Source of the DNA: Schistosoma haematobium
Taxonomy: Eukaryota > Platyhelminthes > Trematoda > Strigeidida > Schistosomatidae
Direction: 5' to 3'
Length of the DNA: 64,000 bases
Assembly: GCF_000699445.3 (NCBI RefSeq)
Contig: NC_067199.1
Coordinates: 36,502,902 to 36,566,901 of the forward strand
The number at the start of each line of letters is the position of its first letter. Positions within the stretch are counted from its first letter, which is position 1. The position numbers and the translations under genes were made by a program. The notes under the pieces were generated by a model, which made no database searches, was not told the origin of the DNA, and was given only the letters and a program-made list of their open reading frames with translations. This document shows, in pieces, positions 59,501 to 64,000 of the stretch.

Positions 59501-62500
59501 TCTTCCTGTCCTATTATTGTGTGGTAACTTGAACTAATGCACATATGTGTCATATTACTTACAGACTATGAAAAGTAAACAGTGTGTCGCTGTATATTTA
59601 TATTGATCATCTAATTGCCGAACAATCAAAAACCTTTATTTTTAGGCATTAATGGTAATCCTGTCTTGATGCACAAATTTTTCAGCATTAGTTTGCTGTT
59701 TCGTATAGATCTCATACATAGTAAAACCTACAGAATCCTAGTCGAAACTATCATTGACCGACTAAGTTGGCTTATAATTATAGTAGTAGTCTGTTTGTAG
59801 GATTATAACGAATAGTCTTGTTAGCAACGAGCTTATTTTTATTGATTTCTCACAAGCATTTTATACCTTAATTTGTTCCATATATTTTTAGTTGCGTGTT
59901 TACGGTCCTGGTGTTGAGAAAATGGATCTTAGTATCGGTCATTCTACGGAATTTTATATTGATGGTTTACAGGATGCTGTTCCTCCTCAACTTTCACGTT
60001 CCCTGAAGGATTCTCTGTTGCATGTGGATTGCCATGATACTACAGGTAATCCAGTGCCTGTCCAATCGAGTATACGCTCTGATGGCACTGTAGTTTGTAC
60101 ATACAAACCTATGTCTCCTGGGATTCATACCGTATATGCTTCAATAGCCGGTATATCTCTCAAAGGCTCACCATTCAGGGTAGGTGAATAATTTTTATTG
60201 TGAGACAATACATCTTCAGTGTGTTATTTTGCAACGAATAATCCTGTATTTTATTCATTTAGGTAACTGTTGCTCCAGAAATTCAACCAGATAAAATGAA
60301 ATTATGGGGTCCAGGTTTACAAAGTGCTACCAGAAAAAAACCAGCTCATTTTTTCATTGATCCTCAAGAAGTGTTTTCTGGTGAAAATGAAATTGAACTA
60401 ATGGCCAATAATCCAGTTTCTGTTAATATTGTAAATGATCAAGGTCATACAATTCCAACACGTTTAAGTAAACAATCCGACAATACTGTTCGTATTGAAT
60501 ATACACCAACTTCATTATGTACAAATGTGCATATAACACCTTTAATAGGTGGTACACCAGCAAAATCCTCTATACATGTACCCGTTGCATGCGGCTTTGA
60601 TATTTCAAAAATTAAAGTTCAAAATTTAGATACAAGTCAGTTCTAATTAAGTTAATTATATTTATTTATTTTGATATTTTTTAATATTTTATAACTTATA
60701 TGTAAGTCACTTCTATTCAGAGTAAAATAAATATCAGAAATAGGATTTTTGGATATTATCGTAATTTAATAGTTCAATTCATGAGTTGATCTAAGCTAGA
60801 CCACTATGGAAAACCTGGAAGCACTGAAAGGTCGTTTCGTCTTAGTATGTGACTCTTCAACAGTGCGTATCCACGGTCCTGCTCGCGGAATTCGAACTCA
60901 GGACCTATCGGTCTCACACGCGAACTCTTAACCTCCAGACCACTGAGCCGGCATCCAACGGTGTTAGTGTCTAACTTCAAATAGTCCACGAAATTGCACC
61001 ACTGATCACCATTGTCTTCAGTGAGTTACTATCTCACAACAGATCCGGTTGAACTCCACTAGCTTTAATTGACTCATCAATTCAACTAGTAGAATAATTA
61101 AATTACAGAAATAAAATTAACACAAGTTTGAGTAGTAAAAAGAAACCAAAATGTAATATGTTCTATTAAAATCATACAGAATCATCTTGATAAAAAATAA
61201 CATAACATTGACATGTTCAAACCCATAACAATTATAATTTTTAATCCGAAAAAGGTTTTATGGCGATTGTAGTAATTTATTAGTTGAGTTCATGAGTCAA
61301 TTAAAGTTAGACTACCATGGAAAACCTGTAAGCACTGGACGGCCGTTTCGTACTAGCATAGAACTCCACGTGGATTCGCTGAAGTTAGACATTAACACTG
61401 CTGGATGCCGGCTCAGTAGTCTTGAGGTTAAGCGCTCGCGCGCGAGACCGAAGTTCCTGTGTTTATGAGTTCCATATGCGGGATCACTGCCGAGGAGTTC
61501 CATACTAAAACGAAACGGCCTTTCAATGCTTCTAGGTATTCCATGGTGGTTTAACTTAGATCGACTCATGAATTCAACTGTTAAAATTATTGCAATCTCT
61601 ACAAACCCATATTTTGATAACATCCAGTTTCATCTGATTACAATATTACAGAATCTCTTGGTAAAATGTGAAAATCATACATTGAAAACTTCATTTGCTA
61701 ATTCCCATCATTTGTCATTCACATTCTATATGATTCTTTCTATTCTCTTCAATGTGATCTTAACCTTCTGCTGCCATGTTTTCCATTTTTTACGACTGGT
61801 ATTACATACTACTTATATCTGTTGATATAAGTAACATCACATGCACTACTCTCTAGTATGATCCCATAAACTGAAGTAGTTGTAGAAAAAATTTGAACTC
61901 ACCATATATATCTGCTGAAATTCAAGCGCTTTTAATCATCACTGATCTAACATTTAATATTTGTTGTCAATGCTTAATTTTTAATATAAAAGTATGTCAT
62001 GAAAGTAATTAGTATATTGATTGATCTTTGATATCAATAGTAGTAATGATATAACATCAAGAGTAAAATTCTATTATTTTATATAATTTAATGAATATTT
62101 ATTATTATTCATCATTGTAAATGGTTGATAGTTGATCTCTTTACAATGTAATATGTATAGTTGATTTTGTAAATTCATTTACGAATCATAGTTCAGTATA
62201 TATATAATTTAATCATCGATTGCCAAATTGGTTATTGATTATTAATCGGTGATCGGTAAACACTTATTTTGAATGTACTTCTTCTTGACTGCTTTACTTC
62301 AACTGACTGTATTAAGTGTTACACTTACTATTTTGTACTTTTTTTCTAGAGGTTTAAAACAGTGAACAATAAATATGGTGATTTGTTAACAAAACTGTAT
62401 TGAAGTTATTTAATCAGTTGACTTTCAATTGTACTGTGTTATAAAGTTTGAATTCTCATTAATCCTCTGTTCAAACAGCTTAGAAGTCTCTCCGATTAAC

Positions 62501-64000
62501 TTACTAAACATATATATGTATGAGGTATCAAGTGAGATACTAACGGTAATCGGTGTTTATGGATTGTTTGTTGTATGGTCAACAATTTATAAGCATGAAT
62601 TTGGCGTTGAAACTGGCCATTACATATATACATATTCAGGTTAATAGGACTACTAACCAAATTTTTGTTAAATTAAGCGTGAAGTGTAAACGATTTGGTT
62701 AGGCATAAAATATTATAACTATAACAGAAATGAAATATCATGTATGGGAAGTTTTCTCGGAAAATGTGTTATCTTTGTGTCGTTGGATTGGCTCATTGAA
62801 GTTGGTCATCCGAAAATATTTTTTTTGTGAATCTTCCATGGTTCGTCTGAAATCACCTGTTATTGTGGGCAGTCAGATGATCTTCATACTTTTTTATCTG
62901 TAGTAAGTCTCTACCACGACAGTGACTAATTTTCATCTTCCTAAATAAACCGATATTTACGTTACTATTATGATAGTGCCCATCTCACACCATATCTTCA
63001 ATTTGCTCCTCTATATAAAAGAGAGGCCTGTGTTTTCCTAACTTTTTAGCTAACATTGTTTTTAGCGGAAAATTCAGAAGGATAGATGTTTTCTATTTTA
63101 ACGTTTTACTTATAGCACTTAAATGGTTAGTAATTGAAAGTTCAATTTATGTCATAGTTGTGGTGTTCGAAGTTATTCTAGCAAGTAATTCAACCTCTGT
63201 TATCATTTATTTTGAGGTGATAAGAAAACTAAACAATGCTTGTGTATGTTAAACTTTACAACTAATATAATCGTTCATTTCTCTTACTTGTATCGGTTTC
63301 AACTTAGTAGTATCCTTAACTCAATGTTTATAACACTTTGAAGCTACCAGTGTTACACTCCTTCATTTACTTTACACCTATCATATAAGGAATATTTAAT
63401 TGTCGTCAGTGTTTACCTATTACTGTAACTTATAATCAAGTTCTATTTGTCATGTATTGCGTACTTATTATTATTATTATTTGCGAAATAATTTAATACA
63501 TCTTTCTGTTTTTAGCCATTAATTCACATTCAACTAATCAATTTAGGATTTACACTAAAGATGCTATAGATATATTAGATCATTTAATTGTAAAAATTCA
63601 GTCTGTAGATAATCCTGAAATCTGTTTACCAGTTAATCTAAACGTTGAAACAACTTATAGTATCTTATGTACATTTACAATCAATAATAACACACTATGT
63701 ACTTGTTATAATGTTCAAATTATGGTAGATAATGAGAATATTCTCCATGAAATGAATACAATTAATGTGGTGAATAATGTAGAATCAACTGTTGTTGACC
63801 CTATAAACACTAACGACATTGATTTGTACAGTTGTAAACCTAATGAGGAAGGATTACACCAAACGAGGATCCCCGGTGATAATAATAGTAATAATATTTC
63901 TTATATGGAAATTAATAATAACTGCTTTGATGAGTCAACAAAAGACAATTCATATAGAAAAATTAATGATATCTTAGAAAAAATAGATAATCAACTTCAT
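38197..64000 (+). CDS. FLN: Filamin gene, 15 exons, 3' end beyond window
   Basis: Actin cross-linking cytoskeletal protein. Joined exons: 38197-38548, 38586-38701, 39330-39720, 40836-40954, 41482-41725, 43724-43927, 44028-44042, 44726-45016, 45189-45329, 47066-47202, 56535-56655, 58443-58636, 59892-60179, 60263-60635, 63516-64000. All introns are GT-AG and every phase joins, giving 1157 codons. Two CH domains (about 33-262) bind F-actin; seven filamin repeats follow, with an extra about 100-residue segment between repeats 2 and 3. Animal filamins usually have over 20 repeats, so the larger part lies downstream. Exon 1, exon 7 and the last two junctions are the least certain. No transcript evidence was available. 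Confidence 0.93.
38549..38585 (+). other. Filamin intron 1, 37 bp
   Basis: GT...TATTTCAG. Very short 5' introns are a known schistosome habit. Reading through gives a stop, whereas removal restores [14 protein letters not shown] as in other filamins. Confidence 0.88.
38586..38701 (+). CDS. FLN: Filamin exon 2: end of CH1
   Basis: Encodes [19 protein letters not shown], the highly conserved end of CH1. Donor GTAAGT. Confidence 0.95.
39330..39720 (+). CDS. FLN: Filamin exon 3: CH2
   Basis: Phase 0 start [20 protein letters not shown]; contains [24 protein letters not shown] and [17 protein letters not shown], then the first repeat's AYGPG. Actin-binding domain end. Confidence 0.96.
40836..40954 (+). 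CDS. FLN: Filamin exon 4: repeat 1, first half
   Basis: [19 protein letters not shown] matches the first strands of a filamin repeat. Donor GTAAGT. Confidence 0.92.
41482..41725 (+). CDS. FLN: Filamin exon 5: end of repeat 1, start of repeat 2
   Basis: [20 protein letters not shown] then PNSPFRVNV (repeat end) and [10 protein letters not shown] (next repeat start). Confidence 0.94.
42382..43304 (-). mobile_element. Diverged solo LTR in intron 5, split by a nested repeat
   Basis: TGTTATAAC start and GGATATAACA end match the LTR of the 14898-20279 element; 4-bp flanks ATAT (42378-42381, 43305-43308). The middle is displaced by the 42640-43045 repeat, so the order of insertion is LTR first. 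Orientation follows the Gypsy LTR (minus). Confidence 0.7.
42640..43045 (+). repeat. Interspersed repeat (second copy of 2750-3120)
   Basis: Same start CCCTGGTATGGCCGAGAG and end CAGCCCACACGC; high similarity to 2750-3120, with extra sequence near 42975-43010. Confidence 0.8.
43724..43927 (+). CDS. FLN: Filamin exon 6: repeat 2
   Basis: [19 protein letters not shown] ... [29 protein letters not shown]. Acceptor TTTTTTAG, donor GTACGT. Confidence 0.94.
44028..44042 (+). CDS. FLN: Filamin exon 7: 15-nt micro-exon
   Basis: TTTTATTCAG acceptor and GTAAGT donor; keeps phase and adds RESGK. Skipping it would also keep the frame, so it may be alternative. Confidence 0.65.
44726..45016 (+). CDS. 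FLN: Filamin exon 8: extra linker between repeats 2 and 3
   Basis: 97 codons rich in Asn, Ser, Lys and Glu (for example [20 protein letters not shown]), no filamin-repeat pattern, predicted disordered. Starts [14 protein letters not shown]. Donor GTGACA is weak but the phase is right. Length is a multiple of three, so it is skippable. Confidence 0.78.
45189..45329 (+). CDS. FLN: Filamin exon 9: repeat 3 start
   Basis: [20 protein letters not shown] and [11 protein letters not shown] correspond to the GRGLQ...VRV opening of repeat 3 in other filamins. Confidence 0.9.
46130..46385 (-). mobile_element. Decayed tRNA-SINE in intron 9
   Basis: Reverse-oriented copy with AAATCATGAGCCGATC end and a degraded head; the hammerhead segment is not recognisable as functional. 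Confidence 0.55.
46595..46785 (-). mobile_element. Decayed tRNA-SINE in intron 9
   Basis: Reverse strand hammerhead core reads CTGAAAAG (G8 to A) with GAAAC kept; head near 46740-46780. Confidence 0.6.
47066..47202 (+). CDS. FLN: Filamin exon 10: repeat 3 end
   Basis: [20 protein letters not shown] then QHSPYT; donor GTAAGT. Phase 0. Confidence 0.9.
47807..48751 (-). CDS. LINE ORF: C-terminal reverse transcriptase
   Basis: 314 codons continuing the preceding frame one base away: [16 protein letters not shown] holds the catalytic ADD; later [32 protein letters not shown]. Ends at 47807 with HSLCSTKF. Confidence 0.9.
   Translation of the reverse strand: MFNFVVDALLEITLSSSKFPGVELLPGGSLVDLEYADDIVLFGEDADKMQSLLTTLSNNASMFGMRFSPSKCKMLLQDWVTSTPGLVIGSEVVECVDRFTYLGSLISPCGLVCDEISARIQKARLTFANLRHLWRRRDIRLSTKGRVYCAAVRSVLLYGSETWPVRVEDLRRLLVFDHRCLRNIARQSWDHRVSNTVVRKRVLGKDGKSIDEVVKLHQLRWLGHVLRMPNDRLPRRTMFIGIGVGWKKARGGQTKTWHKSMKSLTSELSHVGRCRLPGWGPRDDSNRWLETLNDMAQNRLQWRRCIHSLCSTKF
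48721..51183 (-). CDS. LINE ORF: APE endonuclease and N-terminal reverse transcriptase
   Basis: 820 codons as listed. AP-endonuclease motifs: [17 protein letters not shown] (catalytic Glu), [16 protein letters not shown] and [12 protein letters not shown] (catalytic His). RT starts with LIVPVFKKG and continues [41 protein letters not shown], then leaves the frame at a CCC run near 48755-48757 and stops. A short upstream frame (51180-51494) joins it after a TTT run near 51182-51186, so the true N-terminus is probably there. Listed start is not ATG. Confidence 0.9.
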   Translation of the reverse strand: MKNGANTSKTFHRKAVRDRPQAVVPWALRSRSQVVKTNTNPISFSGSSRNTLPRCGQPGSDISPHTRNSTRDQVGHIQILPTPPNTSLISMTNPPHVSLCPRTARAKDSSTWNAIPGLLKPRSKLHVGAFNVRTLCQIGKQASLAKTLESRANDVCCVSETRIQDPSSVIHLTSPCQNKEPTRFTLRVSGSPDSASRGLAGVGIALSPRAELALLEWIPVDSRLCAVRLNGTVRIRKDRDTRRCLFVVSAYSPTDCSSDDVKDEFYRKLSNLLRKAKRSDVVIVAGDFNAQVGKLSDRERHLGGSYGVVAQRTDNGDRLLQLCSDNRLFLANTNFKHKEKHLLTWRPPNSSQRWTQIDHIAISHRWRGSIEDCRSFWSTCLDSDHALVRARICLRLTGRRKDAASKPLRGLLNDSQAKSIFQEQLGKQLGSHVCDAHPEAAWNDIRKAVETAVISASKVNQKVREQHWISTASISLIDARKLIPPGSEHSGERSQLKRKLTRSLRNDREQWWVAKAREMGKAAAIGNSRQLFRLVKETGIRNPTVSETISEKDGHIIHSQSRRLDRWAEHFRDQFNWPSATLRFPTISSQPEWQVNVGPPSLYEVEKAIGNLKRGRASGPDRFTPEIFKDGGPVLAMRLTEVLGRIWELDVIPSDWSQSLIVPVFKKGQKSSCDNHRGISLTNIVSKILASIILRRLIKAREEQIRENQAGFRPGRGCIDQIFTLRQVLEHRHTFRRPTMVVFLDLKAAFDSVDREVLWQCLSLKGVPKKYINLIKALYSNTTGRVRAYGKLSSELITSSGVRQGCPLSHSCSTLSSMHF
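51180..51494 (-). CDS. LINE ORF N-terminal segment
   Basis: 104 codons, no domain. Its stop coincides with the start of the long frame; a single extra T in the TTT run would fuse them. Confidence 0.5.
   Translation of the reverse strand: MVGLAYRDDPTELYWLEHMFLQVLPCQAGRLVNGKTKSSNSRSEGEVVLLTVERCDSSKVFPSDNQHDSDAAFPQGGVGLEMVDPKNVTPHLTSRISISGGKAL
51541..53170. other. Filamin intron 10, middle part
   Basis: No exon seen. Sequence at 52560-52790 reappears inverted at about 55005-55265, so it is a diverged repeat of unknown type. Confidence 0.5.
53175..53345. mobile_element. Inverted pair of broken Sm-alpha hammerheads
   Basis: Reverse arm then forward arm around TCCCAGAGGTACATT. Reverse core CTGACGGG with GAGA in place of GAAA; forward core CTGACCAG and the GAAA segment deleted. 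Both inactive by inspection. Confidence 0.7.
53582..53605. repeat. (CT)n microsatellite
   Basis: TCTCTC tract of about 24 bp. Confidence 0.9.
54036..54083 (-). ncRNA. Hammerhead ribozyme, intact core
   Basis: Reverse strand CTGACGAG (54068-54075), GAAAC (54050-54054), cleavage triplet GTC, stem I CAG/CTG. Antisense to filamin. Confidence 0.65.
54190..54245 (+). ncRNA. Hammerhead ribozyme, intact core
   Basis: CTGACGAG at 54201-54208, GAAAC 54222-54226, triplet GTC 54231-54233, stem II TCCC/GGGA. Sense to filamin, so it would sit in the pre-mRNA intron. Stem I TAG/CTG is short. Confidence 0.65.
54276..55729. other. Filamin intron 10, distal part
   Basis: Contains the inverted partner (about 55005-55265) of 52560-52790; otherwise nothing recognised. 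Confidence 0.45.
55730..56330 (-). mobile_element. Penelope-like element 3' fragment, copy 1
   Basis: Reverse strand encodes [16 protein letters not shown] and [10 protein letters not shown] before a stop, close to copy 2 at 56740-57345 and like the C-terminal GIY-YIG endonuclease region of Penelope-like retroelements. Mostly AT-rich 3' sequence. Family assignment is by motif memory only. Confidence 0.45.
56535..56655 (+). CDS. FLN: Filamin exon 11: repeat 4 start
   Basis: [15 protein letters not shown] matches the strongly conserved opening of repeat 4. Acceptor TTTCTAG, donor GTTAGT. Confidence 0.92.
56740..57345 (-). mobile_element. Penelope-like element 3' fragment, copy 2
   Basis: Direct repeat of 55730-56330 (CACGAAGTTCAACGAAGG, TCGTATATAT). 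Reverse ORF 57334-57116 encodes [28 protein letters not shown] and a further 30 residues. Intron 11. Confidence 0.5.
58035..58125 (-). mobile_element. tRNA-like SINE remnant in intron 11
   Basis: Reverse strand GGTGGTTTAAGTACGTGG (A-box-like) and GGGTTCGAACCCGG (B box). Arms do not form a proper acceptor stem, so not a tRNA gene. Confidence 0.4.
58443..58636 (+). CDS. FLN: Filamin exon 12: repeat 4 end
   Basis: [39 protein letters not shown], then IHPNK opening repeat 5. Donor GTATGT. Confidence 0.95.
58780..58915 (+). mobile_element. Fragment of a LINE related to 47807-51540
   Basis: Forward strand encodes [15 protein letters not shown], matching [16 protein letters not shown] of the intron 10 LINE. 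Confidence 0.55.
59085..59140 (-). ncRNA. Hammerhead ribozyme motif, weak stem I
   Basis: Reverse strand CTGACGAG and GAAACGCGCGTC are intact, but stem I reads CCGA against CTGG and pairs poorly. Confidence 0.5.
59188..59245 (+). ncRNA. Hammerhead ribozyme motif
   Basis: CTGACGA then A at 10.1 (no pair with C11.1), GAAAC, triplet GTC, stem I CAG/CTG. Core residues are intact; stem II base is weakened. Confidence 0.5.
59892..60179 (+). CDS. FLN: Filamin exon 13: repeat 5
   Basis: [18 protein letters not shown] start, [24 protein letters not shown] end. Phase 0 on both sides; 96 codons. The loop [18 protein letters not shown] is longer than usual. Confidence 0.95.
60263..60635 (+). CDS. FLN: Filamin exon 14: repeat 6 and start of repeat 7
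   Basis: [20 protein letters not shown] ... [18 protein letters not shown], then [14 protein letters not shown]. Donor GTCAGT. If not spliced, the frame stops at 60646. Confidence 0.9.
60740..61095 (-). mobile_element. tRNA-SINE with defective hammerhead in intron 14
   Basis: Reverse orientation with a well kept head (box complements near 60895-60945). Hammerhead core TTGAAGAG (C3 to U), stem I GCACTG/CAGTGC perfect. Confidence 0.75.
61250..61625 (+). mobile_element. Fold-back tRNA-SINE with defective hammerhead in intron 14
   Basis: Inverted ends (GAGTTCATGAGTCAATTAAA and its complement near 61558-61578), head with GCGCTCGCGCGCGAGACC, hammerhead core CCGAGGAG (U4 to C). Confidence 0.75.
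61626..63515. other. Filamin intron 14, distal part
   Basis: No exon or clear repeat; a 71-codon ORF at 62429-62644 is unsupported. Ends in a T-rich acceptor TCTGTTTTTAG. Confidence 0.5.
63516..64000 (+). CDS. FLN: Filamin exon 15: repeat 7 and Asn-rich segment (open at edge)
   Basis: Open throughout in the phase left by exon 14. [20 protein letters not shown] and [16 protein letters not shown] fit a diverged filamin repeat. The rest ([37 protein letters not shown]) is Asn-rich and not repeat-like. Continues past the window. Confidence 0.78.

Noticed and set aside
60644..60646. TAA as the true end of filamin
   Set aside because: Repeat 7 continues in phase at 63516, and filamin proteins are longer; kept only as a possible isoform.
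62429..62644. 71-codon plus ORF in filamin intron 14
   Set aside because: Not repeat-like, wrong context for a filamin exon, no domain.
1..64000. CRISPR array, rRNA genes, bacterial-type operons
   Set aside because: None seen; spaced identical short repeats, rRNA text and polycistronic ORF runs are absent, and the window is eukaryotic.

Overview
The window looks like nuclear DNA of a blood fluke (Schistosoma or a close relative). The evidence is an AT-rich, repeat-dense background, many SINE-like units with a tRNA-like head and a hammerhead ribozyme (the Sm-alpha type of schistosomes), RTE-type LINE pieces ending in (GTAA)n, Gypsy elements of two kinds, and one host gene whose first intron is only 37 bp. 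The species cannot be fixed from sequence alone.

Layout. 1-14.9 kb: no convincing host gene; broken LINE 3' ends, hammerhead SINEs and unannotated AT-rich DNA. 14.9-20.3 kb: a complete Gypsy LTR retrotransposon on the minus strand with an unbroken 1396-residue gag-pol, 518-bp LTRs that look identical, and a 5-bp target duplication. 20.3-32.1 kb: hammerhead SINEs (many arranged as inverted repeats), solo-LTR-like pieces, a long hairpin, an (AT)n tract, and at about 30.9-31.3 kb a minus-strand stretch that reads as frameshifted coding sequence of unknown identity. 32.1-37.65 kb: a second LTR element (minus strand, CsRn1/Boudicca-like CHCC gag knuckle) with 357-bp LTRs differing at one base but with several one-base frame breaks.

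38.2-64.0 kb (plus strand): a filamin gene, reconstructed here as 15 exons (1157 codons) and still open at the window edge. It encodes two calponin-homology domains (actin binding) followed by seven immunoglobulin-like filamin repeats, with an extra Asn/Ser/Lys-rich segment between repeats 2 and 3 carried by a 15-nt micro-exon plus a 291-nt exon, and a second Asn-rich segment after repeat 7. All exon phases join. Its introns hold a solo LTR with a nested repeat, an RTE-type LINE (47.8-51.5 kb), paired opposite-facing hammerheads, and two copies of a Penelope-like 3' end on either side of exon 11.

Main points for follow-up: a short SINE family with its own hammerhead and clear target-site duplications; the repeated fold-back arrangement of hammerhead units; the filamin insert; and the fact that the frame breaks inspected in three loci all look like single-base changes in homopolymers, which may be consensus errors and not biology.
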